Positions 45,527 to 57,486 of a stretch of DNA of 64,000 bases are shown one piece after another; the first letter of the stretch is position 1, and each line of letters starts with the position of its first letter. The position numbers and the translations under genes were made by a program. The stretch is from Acestrorhynchus altus (Eukaryota > Chordata > Actinopteri > Characiformes > Acestrorhynchidae), in the NCBI GenBank assembly GCA_034509495.1, contig CM067505.1, positions 10,567,067 to 10,631,066 on the forward strand, read 5' to 3'. The notes beneath the pieces were generated by a model. The model saw only the letters and a program-made list of their open reading frames with translations. It had not been told where the DNA came from and did no database searches.

Positions 45527-48500
45527 TCAGCTGAACTTCGCTTTGGAGAAATCCATCTCTGGATGTTGCTCCATGAACCTGCCAGAAGATGAGAAAAACA
45601 TTTTCATTAGCCTGTTACAGGAATATTTCACCACATAATATTAAAAAACCTTAATATAAGGTTTCTTTCCTGTTTTATTCAAATGTTCCAACAGCCTTAG
45701 TTTTTATTAAGTATTACAGTATTTCCGTTACCATTTAATCATTCATCCTTATTCACAGCACCTCCAAAAAAACTGCTATGTGATTTCATGACTTAGCTCA
45801 GATATGCAAGAAAAATAACTTACTTAACAAACTGTAACCACAATTGACATATATATATATATATTATTTATTTATTTTTTTTCAACATATTGTTTCAAAT
45901 CATTTATCTTAATAATTATGTACAAATAATCATTGACAATAAAATGTTTTCACAAAAAGTTCATCTTTTGAGCCATTCAAAGTTTAGCTCCAGAGTTGTC
46001 CCCGTAATGTCCCCAGAGACTGTATCTAACATCTAATAGCGGCACATTTGATTTAACTTAATGAACCAATCCAGGCTTTGGATTATAATCTTTGAAATTG
46101 AACATAGAAAAAGAACATAAAATAACTTCTGATTGTATACTTTTATAAATTCTAATATCGATGTTTATGAGCAAATAATCCATTATAGTCCAGGAAATTA
46201 ATTTTATCCTCTTGTCATTACTACTGTGAATCTCTAGTATAAGTCTTTAAAAATGTCATTCAGATCATTTTTTAGATCAGATATGAAGAGATCACTTCAT
46301 GTCTGGTCTGGAAAAGGTGAACGAGAATGACCCTGCATCCTCATTCCAACAGACTGCAGGGTCAATAAACCATAATGTGATAAGCTGAATGCCCGTCCCC
46401 AACTGTTCCTTATACTGCCATTCTCTCACACACTCACCAAATGTCAATGCCATAGTCTGGTTGTCTTCACACCACTCTTGAGTGACTCCACAATAATTCC
46501 TAATGCTACTAATATTTACTCTTGAGTTAGGAGTGGTCAGACTCTAAATATGTAGGAAATGTTCTGTTTCACTGACAGGAGTACCTTGTAGGCACAGCAC
46601 ATTATAAAAAGTGTGATTTCGTATTTTGTCAGTTCAGAGTGTGTAGTAAATTGCAGTGTTTTAAAGCAAACTAAAAATTGATTTCACGTTAGTATTAATT
46701 AGCAACATATTCTTAAATTCTGCATCTGTATTATTTACAGAAATAAAAAGATCACATTACTGATATGCAGATTAGACCAGAAACAGCATGTGCTGACAGT
46801 GTGGAAGTACAATCTAAACTTATCCTGTCCACAAAAAAGAAGCGTAAATGGAAGCGTAATTATATTATCTAACCAATAATGATTCACAGTCCACCTGTAT
46901 ATTATGCATCACTACATAATTCAATAAACCTGCGAGTGTGCAAGTTCCAACTTCAGTAACTCCAGGAGCCTGCACAGGCTGGCACAGACCTTACACAATT
47001 ACTTTATTGGTGTTATTAAAAGAAAGCCTGTCCTTGACTGGCAACAGTAGGAGTTATTGGGACACATCTACAGTACTTTCATTTAGCTTGTCAAAATTTC
47101 ATATGCATTGAGCCTATAAAAACTTATAAAAAGCCTCAGAAAATACAGCACAATCAACACACAGGCCTCATGACACAGTGTAGCACATACAGCAGTATCA
47201 ACTGTATATAAAAATGCATAGCATGAAATATCTTGGTCCTTTTTTTTTTTTTTTAACCAACGAAACAGACTGTTATAAATCATGTTCCATAGTTGTGTTC
47301 TGGGCTTTTCGTGGCATCAAGGACTTATAGAATGTAAGCAAGCACAGAGCATAGGAGGAATTTTACAAATTAGTCACTAATTATCTGGAAAAACGTAAAA
47401 TAACCAAAATAGGCATCAACATCTATGAACTGCCCAGCCCTTGTTACTGAATTGCAAGTATTGCATCAGTACCATGTAGCAAAAACTGTCAAACAATACC
47501 CAGCCCTACCAATGTATGTGCCCTCTTCAATGAAAATATAGATTTCATTGCCTCCTATAAAATACAGATAAACAACTAGCAGTTCTGAGTGTTCTCCCCA
47601 GCCCATCCCACAGGTGCTGTACAACCTGAATTAACACCTGTTCCTTTCCAAAGGGACAAGCACATGATGTTACTGCAGTCTTATCTGGAAAAATTGCAGG
47701 TTACTGGTCTTATGCAACTCATTTGCTTGTTCTAGCTGTTAGATTAGTAATGCCAACATTTTCCTGGATAACTGACCTGAAATACCTCTTCCAGTTTGAA
47801 TGTTTCAAAGCTTGTGCATAAAGTCTCAGTTAGAGGTTTAACTGTCACCTACTTCTTCAGGATATCCTGTTTCTTCTGCTCTTCAGAGGTGGGCAGGCCC
47901 ATGGACTTCTGTCTCTGGTCATACATCATCTTCTCCACCATGCTGCGTGTCTCGCCATCAAGATCAGACAGCTGTACAGAAAGAATAGATCATGGGATTG
48001 AGGAAGACAAAAAGGGTCAGATCATTACAGTTAAGCACTAAGTCACAAGAGCCTATGCATTAGTGATTTGGTCAAGAAGTCTGAGAAGGCATTACACAGA
48101 CCACATGGTTTAAAATTCCAACAGAAGAACAGGCTCAACACATACATTAATATTGAATCCAGTGGATTAATATTGAATCCAGTGGATCAATTACTATATC
48201 ATTCCCTATAAAATAGAATCAGTATTGTTCTAAAGTCTGATCAATTCCTGTTGTTTGTAATTGTAACAGTAAAATCAGTGTAAAATAAAGCATCTGGTGG
48301 TGCACAGCTGTATGATGGCCTCAAACATGCCAAAGCCAATCATATTTAGAATTAAAACTGTATTACACAATAATCTGAAATATTCAGACAGTGTCTAACA
48401 ACTCTGATAAAAATTGATTACATCAAACTACACAATTCCCCGCTAGTTCAAAAACTGATCTTTATTTAGGTCAGCTTGGTACATACCTTAGAGTTCTCTG

Positions 48501-51500
48501 GGCAGATTTTCTTGGTGTTGATTTCAGGGTCTGTTGTCACCAACTTGTTCCACCATTCCATTTTATTTATCTAGTTGAAGTGTTAAAAAATAAAAATTAT
48601 TTACAGTTGTTGGACCAACAAATAACAGTGTAACATTAATAGTTAAAGACTTTAGCCATGAATGTGACAACCAACTAGACCATGTCTAATTTCCTACCTT
48701 TTCCAGGTGAACTGTTACTACTTTCCCATCTTCAATAAGCCAGGAGCTCTCCTCCACTTTCACCTCATTATACAGTGGAGCATCAATCACAGGTTGGTGG
48801 CCTTTTAAGCCTACCCTAAGAGAACGCCTCTGGATATCCACCACCACATCTTTCCCCTTCAGCCTGAACTTCACATCAAAAGGCACTAGGAGCTGAGGAA
48901 GAAATTAAAGTTTCAAAAGTCTAAGCACTGAGACACTCTGACACAAATATGTCCAGAAACATAACCCACTTTAAGACCAAAGGTCTTGTCACTTATGCAC
49001 AGTCCAGGTTCACCTCTGTGTTTCTGACCATCACTTTTAATGGTTTGTGACCTGCATTTACCTCAATTTCAGCATTTATTGTTGACCTTGGTTAATAAAC
49101 TGAAATAGTTTACAAGTCAATTCTTGAGCTGAAAACAAACAAAAACTCAGACAAAAATAAGCAAACCTTAATAAAACATTATCCTCCAATCAGCATGAAT
49201 GTTTATGGCTGAATCACATACTGCTTCTTACTCCCTATATAGTGGACTACGTTAGACATAAAACTACGTCTACACAGAGTTCAGATTTCCATATATGAAT
49301 TGTTCTTTTACAAATATATACTGCTCTAAACAGATATAGAATCTATAATGTTGTGACTTGCGTAACTACATAGGTACTAGTGTATGTAAGGATTAAATCC
49401 TTCTCCGTTGTGTTTTTTTTTTTGTTTTTTTTTTTTTAAGATGTCATTCATTACCTTGGCCAGGGCTAGTACACAAACGTGTTTTGAACAGTGGGAAGAC
49501 AAAAATCATTTCAAAAACAAAGGGAGCAAATTTCAGTTTTTTAAAAAGAAAAAATACATTTTTATTCATATTAATGGGCACAGACTATGTGAGAACTGGT
49601 ATTTATGCTGTCAGGCTCCCTCAAAATTTGCAGAGTGCAATTCATTTTTAAAATCCTGTTTTATACAATAAAGTGAGGCTTCATTATGCTTGCTCATTTC
49701 CCCTTTATCTTCCTTGCTTCTTTCAATGTCTTCATCAGTCGCTACACAGACTTTGCTATGATGTCTACTGGAGTAACAAGTTTGCATCTTTTTAAAGCTA
49801 CCTGTAGTTCTTGCTGTGCGTGACATGCCATAAAGTGCTTCCGAGTTCATCCAAGTTACATCCTGCAGTTTCTACAGTAACAAAGTAGTGATAGGTGTTA
49901 TTCTTACTATTACTATTACATATTAGTGGAGCATCACAGTGACTCTGGAGCTGTAATTTTAGGCAATGATAGTGCTGCTTTAATGCTCTACAAAATACTT
50001 ACATCCACTTCTGATAAGGTTTGTGTCCATCTGTAGTTGGGCAGATCTGCTCCATTTCCTGCATTAGGTTTAACTTTGTCCTTATCCTTCTCATCTTCTT
50101 CTCCTTCAGACTCAGACTAAAGGGTCAGTAAAAGTCAGGAATTAAACAGCATCTCATTGGTTACATCTGCAAAATGTGACTCATCCTTTCTAGCCATTCA
50201 TTCGTATAAACAACAACAAAAAAAAACAGAATACTTTTTAAGTAAATGAGGGCATCATTAAAATTTTAAGCAACCTACAGTCAGATGCGTTGAGCTTATT
50301 TACAATTTAACATGTGTTAAACTGTTGTTTGTCCTGCAAAAGCCATTTCATGCCTGAAAAAATGAGCTGTTTCAGCCCTGTTTGTGTGTATCCACAATGA
50401 TAAAAATTCATTTCTACTGCGTCTGTATCTCCACCTCCATTGATGAAGTTGTGAGGAATTTCCCCACTATTACATAGAAGTCCCTGTGGGACAGCCAATG
50501 GACATCCATGTTTAGACATACAAGCACGTAAAAAGACTTACTAGTTCAGTATTTCTCAACCCTGGTCCGGGAGGCACCTGCATATTTTAGACCTTTCCCT
50601 GCTCCCTACATACCCGAATCAACTAATCACACAACTGTTTGTGTCAAGTTCACTTAAGCTGACCAAGATGGTCAAGATCTTCCTCAGTGCACTTACAAAT
50701 TTGGCAATTTTTGTGACAGTGCATCCCAGGTGTGTTCATACTTTGTGTCTTTTTACATGACTGAGAATATGAATGTGTGTCAAGTTTATCTATTTCACTC
50801 ACCCCCTTTTCTGCTGTAACAGATGCATCTGCAGGGATGAGGTCATTGTCTTGTTTCTCTTCCTTCTCCTTGCTGTCTTTCTTCTGCAGATAACAGTGAA
50901 GTGTCGAATGGTGAAATGCAAAAACTGAAAGCATTCATTAAACTAAACAATTAATAACCAGTAAGTCAACCAATTAAACAAGAATAGAAAAAACAAAAAA
51001 ACTGGAAAGATAGAACTACTGTTTTTCTTTTTCACCTGGTTTATCTCTGTCTGCAGTCTCTCCGCTTCCTCGTCTGTGAGTTCTTTAATCCTGGGCTCAT
51101 TCTCTGCTTCTTTCTTTTTACCCTCCTCTTCAGCCTTCAGTTTAGCAGCTCTTTCTGCTTTCTCTTTTTTCTCCTTCTCCTGTCTGGACTGTTTCTCCTT
51201 CTGGGCCTTGAGGGCCAGCTGACTGTGATGGGCGAATGCCTCCTTCACCAACTGTGAAGAAAAAGTTGAGTGAAAGACACAATCAAAACTACTACTAAAC
51301 ACTTAAACGTTAACAAAGATGAGGGAAATAAGAGTTAAAGGTTAAAGTGCAAACTGAAAAAGGTTTAAAAGTTTCTTTCAATGTTTTAATGTATATGAGG
51401 CAAATTCAAGGAAATTTGCCTCTCACCTTCTCTGGAGCTCCAGGTTCTCCTCCAGTAAAAAAGTCAGTTTTTCGCCTGAGAAAGCTGAAGAATGTGTTCA

Positions 51501-52527
51501 CCAACTGTAAATAGAAAAAAAGATTTATGTCACTAACTTACAGAATAATATTATTTACTTCCAGTCTTAGTACTAACATCATAATTATAAATGATCCTTT
51601 GAGATAGAAACTGGATAAACGTGGGACAACTGACCATTATCAACCAGTATTTCTCAACCATGGTGCTGGAGGCACCCCCACCATGCATGTTTTAGAGCTT
51701 TCCCTGCTCTCACCATCCCTGATTCAACTAATTAACGAGGTCTTCAGAGTTGCATGGGGTGTGTTAAAGATAAAACGTGCAGAGCAGCGTTGCCTCCAGG
51801 CCCAAGTTGAGAAACAGTGATCAAATGTACTCATCAATGAAGCTGAAAACGTTCTCCTAAAGCCCCACCTGCCCCACCAGGGCTGCTGATAACAAAATGG
51901 TACTGAGACAGGGGACTGACGTCAAATCTGTATAGCAATGATGATCAAACATTCTAGTTCAGCACTCCTGTTTTTGAGATGATTTGTAAAAAGAAGCCTT
52001 GGTACCCAAACTAGACAGCTAGCTGTATATATGTAAGTACACAATTTATTTGGTATGCAATATTTTATCAGATATATATTAGAAGTATATATTTTTTATC
52101 AGATATACATTGGATGGTTATATATTATCAGTTATATATTAGATTGATATAATATCAGATATACACTGGATGGATATATTTGATCATTTATACATTGGAT
52201 GGATATATTTTATCAGATCTATATTGGATGGATATATATTATGAGGCACAAAGTCAATATGAATCACAATCAACTTCGCGACACAAACACCACCGAAAAA
52301 CAGACGGGCTGCTGTTTGCAGTACTGGAGAGCTCCGGCTGAGCTGTTGCTCTGAACAACCAGAAATAAACTAAAGCCTGAAGCTGCTCCACTGCCCGCAG
52401 TTAGCGAGCTAGCTGACATGCTACTGCTGTTCATGCTTGCTCCACATTTTACCTCTTGCACTCCTCCTTCATGCTGCTGGGCCATAACAAGCAGCATCCC
52501 GTCATACTTCTCCTCATCATCTCCCAT
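45527..52527 (-). CDS. nudc: Nuclear distribution protein C (nine coding exons)
   Basis: Minus-strand coding exons, first to last: 52453-52527, 51427-51504, 51036-51251, 50803-50883, 50003-50116, 48698-48892, 48487-48570, 47853-47971 and 45527-45578. All junctions are GT..AG and in phase, giving 337 aa plus TGA, close to the vertebrate length. The N terminus is MGDDEEKYDGMLLVMAQQHE; exon 2 holds FFSFLRRKTDFF; exons 3-4 encode a Lys/Glu-rich coiled coil. The CS/p23-like domain spans about residues 173-265 (LPNYRWTQTLSEVD to VHLEKINKMEWW). The C-terminal helix ends EQHPEMDFSKAKF. NudC works in the cytoplasm with Hsp90 and LIS1-dynein in nuclear movement, mitosis and cytokinesis. The exon layout is complete with no lesions. 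It is transcribed away from nr0b2. Confidence 0.96.
49195..49330 (-). mobile_element. Partial MITE in nudc intron
   Basis: 'tatggctgaatcacatactg', 'ctccctatatagtggactac', 'taaaactacgtctacac' and 'agatttccat' match, in reverse orientation, parts of the element at 57553-57790. It is an old partial copy in the intron before the 48698-48892 exon. Confidence 0.5.
50540..50650. mobile_element. hAT-like MITE fragment in nudc intron
   Basis: 'cagtatttctcaaccctggt', 'gcatattttagacctttccc' and 'cgaatcaactaatcac' match the left half of the copy at 51640-51825. Such elements share subterminal 'ctcaa..ctggtc..ggaggc' words. Confidence 0.55.
51640..51825. mobile_element. hAT-like palindromic MITE in nudc intron
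   Basis: The left end 'cagtatttctcaaccatggt' is inverted at the right end ('ttgagaaacagtgat'). Between them are 'ggaggcacccccac', 'tgattcaactaattaacgag' and 'cagcgttgcctcca'. The whole stretch folds into an imperfect hairpin of about 180 bp, typical of non-autonomous hAT elements. It sits in the intron between coding exons 1 and 2. Confidence 0.65.
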
Positions 52528-52745
52528 GTTCTGGAACTGTTAGAGACTGACTGAAACCAGAGAACAAAGCGGAGCCGCTAACTGGAGTCACGTTCAGTCG
52601 ATGAGTGGGTCTAAAGAATCACTTCCTGATTTCGGAGACTCGCCTCCGGTATTGACCAATCAAACGGCGACAAAGTTAACAGACAGGTCAGACAGCCAAT
52701 AAAAAATTCAAGTGAAAAATGTCACGCCTCTACAGCGTATACACG
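52528..52745 (-). promoter_or_regulatory. nudc: nudc promoter
   Basis: CpG-containing DNA upstream of the nudc ATG has two CCAAT boxes on the plus strand, 52656-52660 and 52696-52700, about 130 and 170 bp from the ATG. No TATA box was seen, as expected for a housekeeping gene. The start site is unknown. The sequence to 54600 separates it from divergent nr0b2. Confidence 0.5.
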
Positions 52746-52952
52746 TTTTCCCCAGAGAGAAACCAGAGCCTGCTGAGAGAATGCTCTAGAAATTTCTGGA
52801 GTACATAAAGTCCTATTAAATATGTGATTTGTTTCATTCATTTTACTAAATTATTATTATTATGTAATATAATTAAATCAAAATTTTATATTTCACGAGA
52901 AACTGCAGAGAGACTTGTATCAAATACATGAAATGTATCAAATACATAAAGT

Positions 52953-52954
<2 letters not shown>

Positions 52955-53022
<68 letters not shown>

Positions 53023-53050
53023 TGTTTCCTTCCTTCCTTCCTTCCTTCCA
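52955..53050. repeat. (TA)n then (TTCC)n
   Basis: About 32 TA units (52957-53020) are followed by about six TTCC units (53025-53049). Confidence 0.95.
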
Positions 53051-54600
53051 GCCTAGTTTCTTCTGCAGATGTTAAAACAGGCCTGTAATTCAAATTCTCT
53101 GCCATTCTTTAATAGCTGATACTGACAGACAAAAAGACTCATAGATAAATAGAAAACAAAAACAAATGAAAGGCAAACCAAGACATGATTTGATTACTTA
53201 ATCTGAAAAAAAAAAATCAAAAAATGCTCAGTTTGCACTGCCTGGAATGATAAAACATCAAATTCAATATATGTGGGTTGGCCTACTCTAACTAAACTAA
53301 AAGTTATACACACAAAAAAGATTTCAGAAGTTCATAAAGGAGGTCAAACCAAATTCTGGTCAGATCAGCTGGTGAGAGTCTATTCATTTCTCTTTTGTAT
53401 AATTGATGCAGAGCAACACAGTGTCACAAATTAGAAACACTGAAATATTTTCATCACATCTGTTTTGGGACATGTAAGCCATAGGTGCAGCATAGAGTAT
53501 GAACAAGCCATTCTGTTTAATATGCATTATTAGAAAGACTGTAAAAGAATATTGCATAAATCAGTATCTTGACACTAACAGTGATTAGTAAACTCTCTGT
53601 TCAGAGTCATTGACCGACAGAGCAGTTTTTCTGTGTCAGACAGATAATGTATCTGTAGTAGCTCTATCATACAGATAGAACCATTACAATGACCTTTCAC
53701 CTAATGCATTCATTCAATTACTTACAGTACTTATGTTAAAAACCTGTTTTGTTGGCTTCTTTTTATTTAAAAATCTCCATGTTGTGAAATGTCCAATTTT
53801 CTTTTAATTATAATATATAATTAATATTTAATCAATTTAATTAAAATTATTTTCATTAAAGAGATTAATATAGCATGTAAACACACTTTCATAACATTCA
53901 TTTCCTAGTCTGAAGTATGGAAAATAGACTGAAAAACAACATAATATTATAACAACATAATAATAAAAAAATTCTGTGCTCATTTTAAATGTCATTTTAA
54001 ATGGTGGAATCAACCCATCACTGACTCTGAGTATCAGCATGGTTCCAGCTCTAGATCATGTACTATACTATAGTTCTATTTTATAAGCTTATTGGTCCTT
54101 TTTCATGATGGACAGCTGGATAATTAAAGAGCAAAGCCAATTATCTTTTAGCTGAAACTAAACTGAATCACTCCTAAAACATTAGTGTGAATAAGTAGAG
54201 GTAAACAACTGTGAATAAATGAATCTATTTGCATCTTTGGAACTTTGCAATAAAAATAAATTATTAAATAATAATCTATTAATAATAATTAATAAAATAA
54301 TAAATTAAAAGTTGTGTCATTTACACCTATGGATTGAGTGGTGGATGTCTTGATTAGATAGGATCCATTACTCTTAAGTCCTTATCCAGAAGCGTGGAGG
54401 ATATTGGCTCAAAGCCCAAAGGCAATAAACCTCCTACATGGTTTTCTCAGTCCTTGGTGGCTTGGTACGGGTAGAGTTAATGACTGGTAAACATGATAAA
54501 TGTCATTTACCCCTCTCCCAGCACACTCTCACTTGCTGGATGAGCCACTGTTGAGGTTCATGCTGAATGAGCCTTATAGCCTCCACGTGGAAAAGTAGCC
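53051..54600. other. Intergenic between nudc and nr0b2
   Basis: AT-rich sequence with nothing recognised. The last 200 bp are GC-richer and lead into the nr0b2 promoter. Confidence 0.4.
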
Positions 54601-54778
54601 CACTCCGCGGTCCAGGGTCATGTTGTTTTGCTCGCGTCTATGACCGCTCCCGCAGGTCGTAAAGGTCAAGGCCGATGATTCGTCACAGCAAGAGGCTGAC
54701 AGTATAAATAAGACTGTGTGTAGAAGTCTGAGATTTGACATTTAGACTCATGGAAAGAAAGCACCTGTTAATCACACA
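54601..54778 (+). promoter_or_regulatory. nr0b2: nr0b2 promoter with LRH-1 site and TATA box
   Basis: TATAAATA lies at 54703-54710. About 30 bp upstream, TCAAGGCCG at 54666-54674 fits the NR5A (LRH-1/SF-1) consensus YCAAGGYCR at every position. Overlapping it, AGGTCG-TAA-AGGTCA at 54654-54668 forms a near-perfect DR3. An AGGGTCA half-site lies at 54614-54620, and an inverted TGACC near 54641. LRH-1 control of the SHP promoter is established in mammals. An ATG at 54750 opens a 74-codon upstream frame overlapping the coding start. Confidence 0.6.
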
Positions 54779-55795
54779 ATGTATTCACCTAAGGAGATCA
54801 GCAGGGACAGCTACTGCTCTGAATGGGAGCACCATCCTCATGCCATCCTCTATAACATCCTCAATCGCAGAGACAGCTGTACTACAAGAGACGACCACCA
54901 CAGTTATTCCAGCCCTCATTTCATCTGTCACTGCAAGCAACAGAAGCTTGTGTGTCTGAAGACCCCTGAGGTCACCTGCCAAGCAGCATCTGCGGTTCTG
55001 CTGAAAACTGTCCACTTCATGAAAAGCCTTCCTTCGTTCCACCAGCTTCCCTTCACTGACCAGCTCTTACTGCTCAGGAGCTGCTGGGTACCCTTGTTTG
55101 TGCTTGGACTCGTGCAAGAGCACATAGCTTTCGAGGTGACGGACATGCCTGTGGCCAGCATCCTCCGAAAGATCCTGCTGAATGATCAAAAGCAACCAAA
55201 CAGAGAAATGGAGGACCCTTCGCCAACCCTAGCAGCTGTCCATAACCTCAAATCCTGTTTAAATAAGTTCTGGAGTCTGGATCTCACTGCTAAAGAATAT
55301 GCGTACCTGAAGGGCGCAGTCTTATTCAACCCAGGTAAGCATTTAAAACAGCACCTGCAAGCTGGCATTGCCAACTTTATTAGTAAGTGAATAATCAATG
55401 TATTATCACACCTATTACTGATTAAAGTTATTCTTGAGGAACTTTGGGAGGTTCTTCAATTTAAAACTGTGGAGGGGCTTCAAGGAACCATCAAAATCAT
55501 TTTATTGAAGGTTTCTGTAAGGACATTAAAGGTTTCACCACAGATTCAAACTGAAGAACCTCCAAATGCTCCTCAAAGATTGTGTACATTTTACAGTGTA
55601 CAACAAAAGGAGCATTTGATAAAAGTAATCTTTTTTTTACACATACTGTACTGTGCAGACGATTTAGGCACTTCTGAAAATTAGAATCAAAAAGCTTCTC
55701 ATATGGACAGTCATTCATACAGAAAGTAGTGCTTTTACATATTCCACTGTATTCATTAAAACATTTCCAAAGCTCTTCATGGGACTCTATAATTT

Positions 55796-55859
<64 letters not shown>

Positions 55860-56840
55860 CCAACACTTGGTTCAGTAAATTAGTGCTGGAGCTAGATACA
55901 GAATTGAACAAGTCCATGTACAGAGGGCATCCAGGAGAAATCTGAAAAGAATCTTTGCTCCCTGAACTAGCTCACAAGATATCAACTACTTCTTGAGACT
56001 GTTTTTATATACACTTCCACCAATCTAATTTGATATGGTGTTTTGAAAAGAAAAATATTCCTACTGCTTCGATAATTGGTTTAAAATGATGTAAAGTTCA
56101 AGATCCTTGAACTTTTGGAAGTTCTTCATTGTGAAACTGTGGAGGAATCTCTTAAGGTGATTCAGTGTATCTTCAGGAAACCTGTTTTTTGAAGGCTCCT
56201 TGAATCACCTTAAGAGGTTCCTCCATAGATTCAAACTGAAGAACCTCCAAAAATTCCTCAGGCATCTTAGGTGCCTAAAACATCTGCAGAGTACTATTAC
56301 AATACAAATGGCTATCAGCCTCTTTTATTTAAATTTTATTTAAATTTAAAAGTAGAGTTTTAAATATTTTATATATAAAAAAAAAGTACATCATAATTAT
56401 TAAATATTAAATGTTCTGCTTTCTCATAAAATGCTATGCATATTTTATTGTGAGAATAAAGGACTGAAGTGGACCTATATATGTACACTTTGGGGTTTAG
56501 GATATTAGTTAACAGAGATTAAATGAAGTAATTGTAATAAGAAATTTGGTGCAAATGAAACAACAGAATCAAGCTGTGTTTCATGTTTGTCCTGCTTACA
56601 GATATCTCATCTCTTATAAGCTATGAGCTGATTAAGGGGCTTCAGAAGGAGGCTCAGCAAGCTTTGCATGAACTCATCCACATACTTCATCCAAATGTTC
56701 CTGGCCGTTTCACGCACATCTTCTTCATGGCCTCTACTTTGCACACAGTAGCCAAGAGCTTCATCACTGAACTGTTCTTCAGGCCTATCATCGGTGACAC
56801 AGACATTAATGAACTCCTACTGGAGATGCTCTTTGGCTAA
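54779..56840 (+). CDS. nr0b2: Small heterodimer partner nuclear receptor (two exons)
   Basis: Coding exons 54779-55334 and 56602-56840 join in phase 1, giving 264 aa plus TAA against about 257 aa in mammals. There is no zinc-finger DNA-binding domain, as in all NR0B receptors. The ligand-binding-domain fold includes FMKSLPSFHQLPFTDQ, LLRSCWVPLFVLGL, FWSLDLTAKEYAYLKGAVLF and ELFFRPIIGDTDIN, and the AF-2-like helix LLLEMLFG forms the C terminus. LxxLL-like motifs for binding partner receptors are ILYNIL (residues 23-28) and ILRKILL. SHP binds LRH-1, HNF4 and other receptors in the nucleus, recruits corepressors and limits bile-acid and lipid synthesis genes. The single intron holds two fold-back elements and an ATT repeat. 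Which teleost paralogue (a or b) this is was not proven; adjacency to nudc suggests nr0b2a. Confidence 0.95.
55430..55585. mobile_element. Fold-back element 1 in nr0b2 intron
   Basis: The left arm 55434-55481 (starting ttgaggaactttgggaggtt) is inverted at 55531-55577, forming imperfect arms of about 45 bp with a spacer of about 50 bp. Its arms match those of the element at 56103-56266. Confidence 0.75.
55796..55859. repeat. (ATT)n microsatellite in nr0b2 intron
   Basis: About 21 ATT units between the two fold-back elements. Confidence 0.95.
56103..56266. mobile_element. Fold-back element 2 in nr0b2 intron
   Basis: The arms at 56105-56165 and 56199-56265 are inverted over about 62 bp with few mismatches; the spacer is about 33 bp. 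The shared core 'tcaaactgaagaacctcca' is identical to that of element 1. It ends about 340 bp before the acceptor of exon 2. Confidence 0.8.
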
Positions 56841-57317
56841 CAGCACTTTCTGACCTGTGGAAGGAACTGACTGCACTAAGTCTACTTTAGTTTAGACTCT
56901 AAAAGTTGCTTTAAAGGGTTTGTTAAGCATTGCCACAACCATAAAGAACTACTTTTTCAAAAAAGATATGTGTGAAGAACCTTTCAAACGTGTAAATCTT
57001 TATGGCACCAAAAGTGGTCCTTTGGTGTAGCACATTTTGTTTTTAAGAGTGTATTTTACTCAGGGATTTGTTTGGAGAATTTTGAGAGAAACTTGAATAC
57101 AGTTTGAAGGTGTCTGCTTTTTCCTTCGCTGTTTTTCTTCAATGTAAAACCAGTTTTATTGTGTGTCTGTTCTATGACAATTTTATGTCTGCTATTGCTT
57201 CATCTGTATCATCTGCTTTATGTGAAAAGTAGAAACATGTTATGACATCATTAAAAGTTACCCTTTGTTTTACAATATTGATGTACATAGTCGTATTGTA
57301 TATTTTCATATTAAATG

Positions 57318-57318
<1 letters not shown>
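56841..57318 (+). terminator. nr0b2: nr0b2 3' UTR and 3' end region
   Basis: ATTAAA at 57250-57255 is the clearest poly(A) signal candidate. About 56900-57050 contains 'aaagaactactttttcaaaa' and 'tgaagaacctttcaaacgtg', which look like another short DNA element inside the 3' UTR. Confidence 0.45.
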
Positions 57319-57390
<72 letters not shown>

Positions 57391-57391
57391 T
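57319..57391. repeat. (GATA)n microsatellite
   Basis: About 18 uninterrupted GATA units. Confidence 0.95.
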
Positions 57392-57486
57392 ACATTTAAA
57401 ACGGATAAATTCACATTTTCCTACTTTCATTTTTAATATTTTCCTCCACACAGATAAATAAAAAACATTTGCACGAGCACGCTAAC

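Noticed and set aside
54785..55398. Minus-strand frames opposite nr0b2 exon 1
   Set aside because: Shadow frames; the plus strand gives a full SHP protein.
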